Shown: piece by piece, positions 20,632 to 31,171 of the stretch
Layout of the letters: the number at the start of each line of letters is the position of its first letter
Position numbering within the stretch: the stretch's first letter is position 1
DNA from: Eremomyces bilateralis CBS 781.70
Taxonomy: Eukaryota > Ascomycota > Dothideomycetes > Eremomycetales > Eremomycetaceae
DNA: 64,000 nucleotides
Direction: 5' to 3'
NCBI RefSeq assembly: GCF_010015585.1
Contig: NW_022985072.1
Coordinates: forward strand, 1,192,438-1,256,437
The notes under the pieces: generated by a model
What the model was told of the DNA's origin: nothing
Database searches by the model: none
What the model saw: only the letters and a program-made list of their open reading frames with translations
Program-made: the position numbers and the translations under genes

Positions 20632-22814
20632 ATGCCTCCTACTACCCTAATATCCCCTCCCCCATCGCTCTCACCACTCACCCGGCCCTCGAAACCCAGC
20701 TTGAAGCGCAAGCGATCGATCTTGCCAACGCCTGCGAGCCAAGAAGATCTGCTTGTACCACAACCGAAGAAGCACAGAGTGTCCTTCAACCCACAGGCAC
20801 ATATCCGACACATCATACCCGCCACACGCGATTACGACGATGCCGTCAAGGGGAGGCCGATCATCGAGAAGAGCCTGGACCTTGTCCGAGCGGAGGTGCG
20901 ACGCGATATTGAGAGACACCATGGTGGGATGAGCGATGGCTTTGAAAACTTGACGAGGGTGCTGTCGGTCCCATTCGGTGACGAGGATTGTCTGTCTGAT
21001 GCCATGGTCCGGCGGCATATCGTTGCCTTGACGAGCATGGTCAACCGCCTGGAGAAGAACTGTTCGGCGCTCGTGTATGCGGTCCTCGACATGGACTGGC
21101 TGGGTCGAGATGAGTCATTCTACGACCTCTACAAAGGGTTTCTCGCCGCGCTGGTCTCGACACAAGGAGGGTACACAAGCGGGGTATTGCGAAAGCTTGT
21201 TGGCTTTTTCTCTGAATGTATGTTGCGCAACCCAGACTGCGCCCTATTCGCTTCTGACGTGTAGCAGTACCTCAATCAGTTGGACGACTTCCGAAGTACC
21301 CGATCGTACATCGTCGTGAACTACGACGACGCGTCCACGAGACGCTAAAGTACCTACTGAGCCTGATGCCAGCCGCGAGCTCGATACTTTCACCTGTCGT
21401 CCGGAGAGAGTTCCCGAAGGACGAAAGGAAGCCAAAGGCAGTCACCGATTACGTGTCAAACGTGCTCAAGGTGCTTGAGTACGCTCCTGAGCTGAAAGGC
21501 GAAGTGATCGCTTTAGTCATGGGTAGGGTCGTTAAGATCGATGTCCAAATTCAAGTGGATCTAGAAGATTTTGAGGATGAGCTAGGCGAAGCTCTCCTTG
21601 ATGGTCTCCCAAAGAACAATGGCGTGAACACGATCGACGATGCAGATTTATCCGACGACGAAGAATCCAACGATGATGACAGTGACGTGGGGGAGGGGGA
21701 ACCTGATGCGGAGCAGGAGAGGCTACAAGATCTGAGGAAGGCCATCATCAAGATGGATGGAGTGCTTGACATTCTGTTCACTCACTACCAACGCATTTTC
21801 GACAAGAGTACTGGCTTCGAGGTTGACGATGCATTCGACAGTCTCCTCGGACAGTTCTCAAGCAACTTACTCCCAACCTACCGTTCTAGGCACACCCAAT
21901 TCCTTCTCTTCCGCTTCGCCCAAACCTCTCCCGACTTGGTTGACCGGTTCATCGGTACCTGCATTAGCATCGCATCCGACAAAGCCAAATCCCACATCCT
22001 CCGATTTTCCGCCTCATCCTATCTCGCCAGCTTCGTCGCCCGTGGCGCCCGCATCGACCCCTCCACGACTCTCGACATCTTCTACCTCCTTGGCGAGCAA
22101 ACCAAAGAAATCCGACGACTCCAAGAGCGAACCTGCATGGGTCCCGACATCCAGCGATTCCCCGTCTACTACTCCCTCATCCAAGCCCTCCTCTACATCT
22201 ACTGCTTCCGTTGGCGCGACCTCACCACCGTGGACCCTGTCGAGCTGAACATCTACGACTACTTCGACCTCAATGAGGACCTCCCATGGGGGCCGGGCGT
22301 GCACGAGGTACTCCGCGCCAACATTAACTCGCGGTTCAACCCCCTCAAAGTCTGCCATCCGAACATCGTCCAGCAGTTCGCGAAGATTGCCGGCCAGCTT
22401 CGGTTCATGTACGTCCACGACAAGGTAGAGAACAATCGGAGGGTAAAGCTCACACGGTCGCTACTCCTGCCCTCGGCGAAAAACAGCAGCCTCTCATTCG
22501 AACAGCGAGGAACCGCGCTGAGTGGCAAGGTGGATGAGCGAGCGTTCCAACTGGAAGCGTATTTCCCATTCGACCCTTACCGTCTTCCGAAGAGTAAGCG
22601 ATGGGTTGAGGAGGACTACGTAGGTTGGCAGCCGATTCCTGGGATGGATGACGATGAGCCGCTGCTGGATGAGGACGATGACGATGACGATGACGATGAA
22701 GAGGACCAGAATCAGGAGACGGAGTATGCGGACTCGTCTGATGAGGAAGAGGAGGACGAGATTGACGACGAACATGTGGATACGGCAACTGATGCAAGTC
22801 CAGGAGAACCGTGA
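20632..22814 (+). CDS. rrn3: RNA polymerase I-specific transcription initiation factor Rrn3 (TIF-IA)
   Basis: Two exons (20632-21217, 21265-22814; 47-base intron GTATGT...CTGAC...TAG) encode 711 residues. Rrn3 binds RNA polymerase I and makes it competent to start rRNA transcription at core factor in the nucleolus. Recognisable are the N-terminal basic motif PSLKRKRS, the HEAT-like helical body and the family segment LEYAPELKGEVIALVMGRVV followed by KIDVQIQVDLED. An acidic stretch interrupts the middle (DLSDDEESNDDDSDVGEGE, about 21645-21710) and a second, very acidic tail ends the protein (about 22650-22790, DDDDDDDDEEDQNQ). Length is slightly above the yeast protein (about 630), mainly because of the acidic tail. 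The ATG at 20632 is chosen because the upstream extension lacks ATG. Confidence 0.93.
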
Positions 22815-23179
22815 TTTGGCTGACACACCTTGATTTGGGTCGGATACCAGCATTGTGGCGTTTTAGCGATGGTTTGGCGTTACTGCAGTGGTGGCCTTGC
22901 AATCGCATTCACGGCGATTATTGGTTGCGCATCGAAGCGCACATTGACCATAAAGTAAATTGGCTATCTTCAGATAGGTTCTGCGGATAAGATCTGAATA
23001 CAAAAGTGATAATTCATTTCAAAAAGAGACCCCGAGCTTGGTGTCTTCATCATCGTACAATTCTCCCTCGCATATTCCCTTCATCGTCTTCTCCCACCAC
23101 CATATATCTCAATTTCACATCCAAAGCAACCACCCATATCCCACCATCAAGCCTGCACCCTTCTCTCCATCATCCCCCT
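22815..23179. other. Short convergent intergenic region
   Basis: Lies between the 3' ends of rrn3 (plus) and the small gene at 23180 (minus). No gene seen. Confidence 0.4.
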
Positions 23180-23637
23180 TCACCTCCCCAACCCCAACGG
23201 ATCCCTCGCACTCCCCGCCGAACCCCCGCTCCCCTGCGTCTTCGTCCCCCCAACCACCGCCCGCGCACTCGCCGGCCCCCGCTCCAACCCCAATGGATTC
23301 CCCGCTGTCGGCGCCCTTGGCCCACTCGCCTTCGTGACATCCTTGATGCCATTCCCGTATTCGCGGACGCCATCGGCCCAGGTTTTGGTGGTGGAGGCGA
23401 TGCTGTTTTGGGTGCTGGGGATGAGTAAGTGGGATTGGAGATTGAGGGGTTTGAAGGGGTGGGATATGAAGAAGGAGGGATAGGTGAGGAATGGTGATTG
23501 TACCTGTTTCCGAGACCTTTGCCTACACCGGAGACGCCATTGCCGACGGAGTTCACGACGCCGCCTGCGAAATTTCCTGCGCCGGCGACAACGCCAGAGA
23601 TGGAGCGGTTGATCCAGGTATCGTTGTTTGATGCCAT
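23180..23637 (-). CDS. Small Gly/Ala-rich conserved fungal protein
   Basis: Minus strand, two exons 23637-23504 and 23414-23180 joined over an 89-base intron (phase 2), giving 122 residues. It starts MASNNDTWINRSISGVVAGA and continues GNFAGGVVNSVGNGVSGVGK, a glycine-zipper-like region. Exon 2 reads STTKTWADGVREYGNGIKDV followed by two NPLGL/DPLGL motifs in a Gly/Ser-rich tail. I recall proteins of this pattern (N-terminal NRSISGVVAGAGN and WADGVREYGNGIKD) as small uncharacterised proteins in Eurotiales; no function is known to me. No signal peptide. The clean frame change at the intron supports the model strongly, since the unspliced reading gives an unnatural Arg/Gly-rich tail. Confidence 0.8.
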
Positions 23638-23746
23638 ATTATGGGGATTGGCAGTATATAAGACTCTGTTACGATGTGTACTGCATTATATAGCGTATGT
23701 TAAAGATCCTTAAGGGATTCAAATTTGATATCTTTTATGCCTTGAA

Positions 23747-24064
23747 TCACTGAACCCGCTGCTCTCTGCTCAATATCGACGTCATGGCGATCAGCCACAG
23801 CTCCCCCGTTGTCAAACTGTGGCTTGAACCGCACCCTTGCGGCTCGGCGACGGGGATTTCAGGAAAAGCGGGTTCCGGTTTGACGTCGCGCCACGCGAGG
23901 ACGGAATGAACCGCCAGGAACATCATCATCGAGATAGAGCCGAAAAACACGTCGGCAGCGGTTATGTAGACCACAAGATGCGACAGACATTGAAAAATTA
24001 GCAAGAGCAAGGGAAAATTACAAGCGGAACGCATATGCGACTCTAAATTGGGTATCAGGTTCAT
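23747..24064 (-). CDS. Small putative membrane protein
   Basis: A 105-residue minus-strand frame with two hydrophobic stretches: FPLLLLIFQCLSHLVVYITA and FGSISMMMFLAVHSVLAW. A 62-residue frame (24246-24061) lies just upstream in another frame and could be a first exon, but I found no convincing splice pair. I do not recognise it. It could be a genuine two-helix membrane protein or chance; codon use is not unusual. Confidence 0.35.
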   Translation of the reverse strand: MNLIPNLESHMRSACNFPLLLLIFQCLSHLVVYITAADVFFGSISMMMFLAVHSVLAWRDVKPEPAFPEIPVAEPQGCGSSHSLTTGELWLIAMTSILSREQRVQ

Positions 24065-24731
24065 GTGACTGGCGTGGGAGCCGTCTGAAGGGCCAAAAAG
24101 GGGTTAGCGCGAAAGAGCTTCGAAAGTTGGAGAGCATTGAGGTCGGGTTGCTCGAAAGTTGTATGTTTACTCTCTATTTCAGTTTCACTTGCCCTCTTAC
24201 TTCCTTCCCCCATGTTTGATCTATCTATCAACATCGCGTTTTTCATCTCCCAAAGTTTTCGAAATCCTCAGCTTCATCCCTAGACATGGATGGCATCTGA
24301 CCATGCGCTTGTTCGGTAGAGTTAAGCGGTTCTTTCGAAGAGTTTTTAGGAGAAACCGGGAATCTTGTTCAGTGGTTCTTTGCACTCCCGGTACGTTTAG
24401 TTATGCTACTGTGTCAGCGAAGCTCAACATTATGGCCTAACACGGCCGATACGAGTATCTCGGAACTTCATTGATCTTATTAATGTTGTCCTATTCCTAA
24501 TCGACTATTGTATCTCTACTTTTAGTCGCATTCACTTCTAGTTTCGAGGAGCTAACGCTAAGAGAACACAGCTCGACGATCGCTGACTGCCAGCAATCGC
24601 AAGTCCATTCGTTGGACCCTTGACCAGAGTCGCACACCCTGGGATACAGTATGTCCTCCCACCCCTGTGTCACCCTTGGTTAAGTATACTGACAAAGTGC
24701 AAGCGCATTATCAATACACCCTTTGGAGACT
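24065..24731. other. Promoter/5' region of the kinase gene
   Basis: No supported gene. Several short frames overlap. The stretch 24440-24730 is the likely promoter and leader of the kinase. Confidence 0.35.
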
Positions 24732-27339
24732 ATGAGCCTCTCTCTAGCAGTCCCTCGGACAGCCATGAATGGCTCCCGGGCCAAGCAGGATGCGGCCAAG
24801 GATATGGAAGCGGCGGTGAGGGAGCGAGCCGACCGCAAAGGCGTCGAGCCGCCACCATATGAGTTTCTGGAGTTGATCGGCAAGGGATCATTTGGCAGAG
24901 TTTACAAAAGGTATGTTTTTCATTCAGATCAACGTCATACAATGCTCACCACCGACCAGCATGAATCAGAATACAAAAGAGGTCGTTGCTGTCAAAGTGG
25001 TTGAGATTGACAGGGCCGATTATGCTGCTCATATGATGGACAAAGATTCCACAATCAAAGACACCATGCACGAGATTGACGTCCTCACACGCTTGAAGGA
25101 AACGGGTGCAGAGAACATCAATCTGATCAAAGACGCGTTCGAGTTTCACACGCAGTTCTGGATCGTCACGGAGTACTGTCCCGGAGGCTCAGTACACACT
25201 CTTATGAAAGCTTGCTATATTCCAGGACTGGATGAAACCTACATTATCCCGGTTGCACGAGAGTTGGCGAAGGCTTTGAAGTCCATTCATGCAGCAGGAA
25301 TAGTTCACCGAGATATCAAGTGTAAGGGGACCGAATTTGCTATGGCAGGAAAGTTCTATCGCTAATTGGCCAATCACCTAGGCTCAAATGTCTTCATCAC
25401 AGAAGATGGAAGACTTCAACTTGGTGATTTCGGAATCGCCGGGGTGCTCGAAACAAGCACGTCCAAGCGAACTACGGTCCTTGGAACACCAAACTGGATG
25501 CCTCCCGAGATGGTTGAGCATCTTTTTTCCGACTCTGAAGAAGCACCCACCGTCCACTACGGCACCGAAGTGGATTGCTGGTCGTTCGGCTGCGTTATCT
25601 ATGAAATGGCTTCTGGTTACGCACCCTACCTCAGAGTTCACCCCATGGACCTCCACAAACACATCCGCAGTACACCTCTTACTCTCGAAAAGGGTAAATT
25701 CTCTCCAGGTCTTCAGGATTTCATCACTTTCTGCTTGCAAGAAAATCCTACCGAACGCCCGACAGCGCAGAAAATATTGGACCATCCGTATCTTGCTGGC
25801 TCGGAAGAAACCCATCCTGTTGGCAGTCTTCAAGATCTTCTTGGACAGTATTTCATGTGGGAGCAATCTGGTGGTCACAGAGCTTCGCTTTTCACTCCGA
25901 ACGGTGCAGCCGGACCGGAAGATTTTACCCAACAAGAACCCGACGAGGATGAATGGAACTTCTCATTAACGACAGATTTCCAGAAACGAGTCTCTGTTGC
26001 TTATGGTGATGAAGGGCCGTTTGATTTAAGTTCTGCAGAAGTCGCTACACCTAGGGTCGCTACCAAGCCGTTGACTGGAAGAGATAAGCGACTCAGAGAA
26101 GCCCGCATCCAGCGCGGCGGACAGCTCCAAAATATGTTCAACCCTCCTGGCATGACCCAAAAAGGCGAAATGGGACGTTCCAGGATGGGCGCCAACCCAG
26201 TATATGGAAGTATGGACGACATGCGACGTATCTCTGACCTCCCGCTCCGAAACATAAGCAGCGAGCGCGCAGCGGATAGGACGACCATGATCGACCTTGA
26301 CGCTGCCGAGGTGACTGGTGCGGTCCCAAGCATTGATCTCGATGTCCCGACTCTTCGCGCCAATCGGTTCCGCAACACGATCCATGAGTCTAATGATGAC
26401 GAGGATGAGATCAACCGCACGGCTAAACGAGGAACCATGGAGTGGACATTCCCCACGGAACCGGAGCCGAAACTGAAGAAGGAACGGGCCACGATGGAAT
26501 GGAGTTTTCAGAATGCACTGGCAGACCTGGGCGAGGACGACACTGCGGCGCCCAGGCCGCCAAAGCGGGATACCATGGCGTTCAAATTCCCGATGAGCGA
26601 TCCATCTGCACACAATCGCGAGCCATCCGATACCAATCTCGATTCCGAGGACATGTTCTGGCTCAAATCAGGCATTGACATCAACACCCGCCCTCCTCTG
26701 AAACACGCAGCGACCATGCCCACCGACTTCGGCAGCCACTCGCCGCGACAATCCCTCATCGATCTCGACATGGCGATCCCGGATTTCGAAACCCACACCC
26801 GCCCCTCCACCTCTGGCACCGACTCCGCATTGACCGACGTGTCTCGCGGGGATCCGTTTGACCTCGAAGACTCCGCCCCTACGGACGACGCGACACTCCA
26901 TGACGTCACGAGCGATCTCAACGCCATGCATTTGAAGTCGCAATCTGAGCCCTACCATAAAGCCTGGGGCCCCTCCTTCCCATCCCAGCCCCGCTCCCGT
27001 GCACCCACCGCGCTCCGCCGCGCCCCGGATTTCGCTGCCATGGGGTATACCCCATCCAAGCAGAATGCGCCGTATCCCAGCCAGTTCAACATATGGCAGA
27101 AAGGCGAAGTACCGCGACGGATCAATGCGGATGGCGACTATAAGCGGTCCATGGTCGCGGATTTCCCGGAGCCGGAGATGCCGCACCGGGCTGCGCTGGG
27201 GACCCGCGACGTGAGTCATTCATTCATGGAGGGGGAGGTCGGTCGGATCATGAGAGGGTTCATTGATCATACGAGGATGACACAGAGGGCCTTTGAGGCA
27301 AGTGAGGAGTTCGCGAGCATGAAGGAGCCAGATAATTGA
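24732..27339 (+). CDS. STE20-family (germinal-centre type) serine/threonine kinase
   Basis: Three exons (24732-24910, 24960-25321, 25382-27339; introns 49 and 60 bases) give 832 residues. The kinase domain lies near the N-terminus: glycine loop GKGSFGRVYK, VAIK-type lysine in VVAVKVVEID, catalytic loop HRDIKCSN (split by intron 2), DFGIAG, activation segment TTVLGTPNWMPPEM and YGTEVDCWSFGCVIYEMA. This is the Sid1/Nak1/MST group, which acts in septation, polarity or the Hippo-like networks; the N-terminal AMNGSRAKQDAAKD and EPPPYEFLELIGKG are typical of one fungal GCK lineage. The long tail is disordered and carries repeated motifs GTMEWTF, ATMEWSF, DTMAFKF and several IDLD boxes. Which of the fungal GCKs it is (SepL/Sid1 or MST-1) needs a tree. 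Its 3' end faces trm82. Confidence 0.92.
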
Positions 27340-27638
27340 TTGTGGGAAGGACAGGTCGTCGTCCGGCAGGGCCTTTGAGGCACATGGGAGTTCACTGAGA
27401 CGAAAGGGGATGAGATTGGTCGTGGGTGCATACAGAGGATAGATCATCACCCGACGATGCAACAGCAAAGATGCGAGAAGGATCATATTTGGTCTCTTCC
27501 ATCCAAAGTGATAGCCCAAGCGTGGAGTATGGAGCAATTCAATAATGTTATAAAATCACTGCAATGTTTCGCAACTTTTTGATGGGAATAGCTATGGCAT
27601 TAGATCTACTTCAAGAAGAATGCCTATGATTCCACCCG

Positions 27639-29298
27639 CTATTCCATCTCTTCGACGTCGCCGCTTTCCCCTTCCTGACCTCGCCGTTTGCGAAGGAGGC
27701 CAGTGGTATACAGCCTCTCCGCGACCTTCGTCTTGTCTATCTGATCCCTATTCGTCTCCCGGCGTTCATTGCTATCAGTGAAGAAGTCATCCACATCGAA
27801 AGTTGCTCCATCGCCATGGGGCTTGAGCACACACAATTGTTGTCCCTCCACAGATTCTCGCACCACGGAGCATGAGTTTTTGGCATGGATGCCATCCACA
27901 GATACGACTATGCTACTCTCCGACACAACAGTATCCAGGAGGTTACCTGGTAATGTGGTCCACGATATTTGAGGCGAGGCGCCTGCATTGAAAATAGGTT
28001 CAAGGTTCAAGAGGAAGATGCCTGCGACGCCTTCGCACGCAATCAGAACACACTTCGTGCCCGTTAGTTCGGCCTTGAGTTTGGAAGATTTGGGGTAGGA
28101 AACATACCTCTGAGCCAGAGACAACATATCGCCATAGTCCAGTAACACATATTGGAACTCTATCGGGGACTGATGCATTAGCGCTTGAGGAATCCTCCCC
28201 AGCTCCCCTACAGGCCTCAACTGGGCCTCTCAGATCGACCTTCCGGAGTAGTTTACTCTGTAGCCAGTCCCACACGAACAATTCGTCATCCCCACCACCT
28301 GACACGAGATACCTCCCTTTCCCAATAAAACATAACTTGCTCACAAACTCCGTGTGGCCGAGGCAGAAATTCTCAATTATGTGCGCCTGAGAAGGGCCTC
28401 TTGAGACGCGGATATGTTCATCTCGATCTGCCGTAACAAGATAGCTTCTTCGCTTTCCGCCGCCAGACTCGTTCTCAAGCGTCACGAATTTCAGGTCAGT
28501 CATCAAAGACACATGCCCCAGAAGCAGCTTAGCCTCGAAGGGGAGACCTTCTTTCGGTTTCGCTGCGTCTATCGCTTTCATTTGCGCTTCCAGGATCTTC
28601 CGGTTTGCAGCAGTATGCACGGTGGTGAGACTTGCTGCGGGTTTAGACTGGGTTTCGGTCCTGGATACCTGGGCCTTTGGAATGAAGTCTGCTGCGGGGA
28701 GGAGGGGGAGAGAGTAGGCATCTCCGAACTTATCTCCGACGAATATGGTTGAGTCATCATCTGATAGTTCGACTGTGCTCGGTCGTTTGAACATGCATCT
28801 GCAGATACTATTAGCGAATGACACGTTTTGATGCTACGGTTATTTTAGACCTCTTGCTCAACTCTTTCAGTTCGCCCGTCTTTTCTACTTCAAAAACACG
28901 GACAGCTTTGTCCTCGGCAGTGATTGCAACGATATGATTCCGATCATTTGATATTGTGACGCTCAACACATATGAAGGGGTCTCTGTCTTCGCGGACAAC
29001 TTCTGTCTCTTGCCCGGTCGCTCATCATCACTATCGGCCGTGGTAGGTTGGATGCCATTACCGGTATGCTCGGGGATGTCAGAATTGCTGGGATTGAAAC
29101 GAGAGATGTTCATTCAAATTATGAATTATTGGATTTGTATCAAGAGCTTACCTTTGGCTGTGGCTGTGGCCATGTTGAAACCAACCCTCCGGTTGACACT
29201 GAAAAGCTCAGAATCCGATGCCCGGAAGCTGCAATGAGAAAGGAGCTGGTTGATTCTCGAGGGGAGGAGATCGCCAGGCTCTGGAAGGGATGATCCAT
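27639..29298 (-). CDS. trm82: tRNA (guanine-N7)-methyltransferase non-catalytic subunit Trm82 (WD repeats)
   Basis: Four exons on the minus strand (29298-29152, 29068-28851, 28798-28108, 28052-27639; introns 83, 52 and 55 bases) encode 489 residues. Trm82 is the WD-repeat partner that stabilises Trm8, which puts m7G at position 46 of tRNAs. Visible are early propeller text (HRILSFSVSTGGLVSTW), a nuclear-type basic segment RPGKRQKLS, then VLSVTISNDRNHIVAITAED, FVGDKFGDAYSLPLL, LLGHVSLMTDL, VTADRDEHIRVSR and GHTEFVSKLCFIGKGRYLVS. The last intron was chosen by GTATGT donor, CTAAC branch and frame (TGLWRYVVSGSE joined to CVLIACEG). The C-terminus is charged and ends in an acidic run. It shares a divergent promoter with the ribosomal P0 gene. 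Confidence 0.9.
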
Positions 29299-29632
29299 TT
29301 TGATTTTAATACTCCCCAAGATACCTGCTAGCTCTCGTTTCAAAGTTCAAAGTTGTCGCTATGGCTCTTGCTTCACGTTGGTGAAGCCAACGCAGTCAGT
29401 ATCAAGGTTTGCTCATAGTGACCCTAGGTCACCTGTGATTGGTCAATTAATGACGACGTGTGGCTGGGAGTGGAACTGTGGCTTATACGTGCATGGTCAA
29501 ATTTAGCGATGTCTTGGCACATCACACACCTTCATCTCGAATTTTCCAGCTTCAACTTTCTTCCTCAACCACAACAAATCGTAATTACACAGGAGTCTCT
29601 AGCTTAAACATCCTATATTCTCAACCGAAGAT
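29299..29632. promoter_or_regulatory. Divergent promoter, trm82 / rpp0
   Basis: 334 bases separate the start codons of trm82 (minus) and the ribosomal stalk protein P0 gene (plus). AGTGACCCTAGGTCACCTGTG at about 29418 contains an inverted repeat GTGACC...GGTCAC. A CT-rich tract lies before the P0 start. Both products serve translation, so shared control is plausible but inferred. Confidence 0.5.
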
Positions 29633-30682
29633 ATGGGGGCTAAGACTGGAAACAAGGCCGCTTACTTCGACAAGCTCAAGGCTCTGCTCGACGTGTACAA
29701 GTCGATCTTCATCGTCAGTGTCGACAATGTCTCCTCGCAGCAGATGCACGAGATCCGTCACTCCCTTCGCGGGGAGGCGGTAGTCCTGATGGGCAAGAAC
29801 ACCATGGTATGTCTCTGAAGTTCACCGTGAGATGGAAGCGATGGATCTGACATCAAATAAGGTTCGCCGTGCCCTGAAGGGATTCATCGGCGAAGAGCCA
29901 GAGTACGAGCGACTTCTCGCACACGTCAAAGGTAAAGGAAATATTTACAGGCCTATAATTCTATGGACTCACAAGTTGCAGGCAATATTGGTTTCATTTT
30001 CACCAATAACGACCTCAAAGACATCCGTTCAAAGATCCTCGGAAACCGTGTCGCGGCTCCCGCCAAAGCTGGCGCGATCGCTCCTGACGATGTGTTCATT
30101 CCCGCCGGAAACACCGGCATGGAGCCCGGCAAGACCTCTTTCTTCCAGGCTCTCGGTGTCCCGACCAAGATTGCTCGTGGTACGATTGAAATCACGTCCG
30201 ATTTGAAGCTCGTCCAGGCCGGTACCAAGGTCGGAGCTTCCGAAGCCACCCTGTTGAACATGTTGAACATCTCTCCCTTCACCTATGGTATGGCTATCAC
30301 CCAGGTCTATGATCAGGGCCAGACCTTCGATGTGTCGATTCTCGACATCGATGAGGCGCAGCTCTTGAAGGCGTTCTCCTCCGCTATCGGCACGATCGCG
30401 GCGGTTTCCCTTGCTGTCAACTTCCCCACCCTTCCCTCCGTCATCCACTCCGTCGTCAACTCCTACAAGAAGTTGCTTTCCATCGCTGTCGAGACCGAGG
30501 TCGAGTGGGAGGGCATCGAGGAGCTCAAAGACCGCATCCAGAACCCCGACAAGTACGCCGGTGCCGCACCTGCAGCTGCTGCCGGTGGTGCGGCTGCTGC
30601 CGAAGCACCGAAGGAAGAGGCGAAGCCGGAATCGGATGAGGAATCGGAAGACGATGACATGGGTTTCGGTTTGTTCGATTAG
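29633..30682 (+). CDS. rpp0: 60S acidic ribosomal protein P0
   Basis: Three exons (29633-29806, 29862-29931, 29982-30682; introns 55 and 50 bases) give 314 residues, the normal size. P0 anchors the P1/P2 stalk on the large subunit and is needed for elongation-factor GTPase action. The N-terminus [20 protein letters not shown] and [16 protein letters not shown] are the L10-family rRNA-binding part; [16 protein letters not shown] follows. The C-terminus has an Ala-rich hinge and the conserved acidic end [13 protein letters not shown] shared with P1/P2. Exons are GC-rich with strongly biased codons, as expected for a highly expressed gene. Confidence 0.97.
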
Positions 30683-31171
30683 AATCCTCCACCCAGCAAA
30701 TGGCGTGGAACTTCGCATGAAGGATCCGTAGGGAGTAACACGGCATGGTCCAAGCCGACAATAATATCCTGTTACTGAAGGGTAGCTGATCGTGGTTTGG
30801 TCTGTGTCGTGATATGCAGCATTCTGGTCTATTGATCGTAATGTTTTCAAGGTACGTCCCTTTTTTCTCTTTTGCATCGTGATTTCGAATGATTATACAA
30901 TTTTTAACTCCTACTTTCCGTGAGGACCAAAATATGCAACACAACTCTAATTTTTTCATGACACCGAACCTTTTATCTACATTTTCTGCGACACTTGGAA
31001 AAACGACCTTTGCTGACATCATGTCCAGGTTCAACGCCAGCAAAGGCATTTCCGTGCCGTGCCAATTCTCCAAAGTTTCGCCAAAGCTCCCTAGCCCACC
31101 ATGTCCTAAATACACAAGGGTATCTTATAAATGCAAATGCTTTGATCCCGAACTATGGGTGTTCCAGTTGC
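30683..31171. other. Convergent intergenic region, rpp0 / msh1
   Basis: 3' regions of two convergent genes. No gene seen. Confidence 0.4.

Noticed and set aside
28108-28220. Reading trm82 straight through 28053-28107 in one frame
   Set aside because: The readable frame before the site (TGLWRYVVSGSE) differs from that after it; a GTATGT/CTAAC/AG intron of 55 bases joins them in phase.
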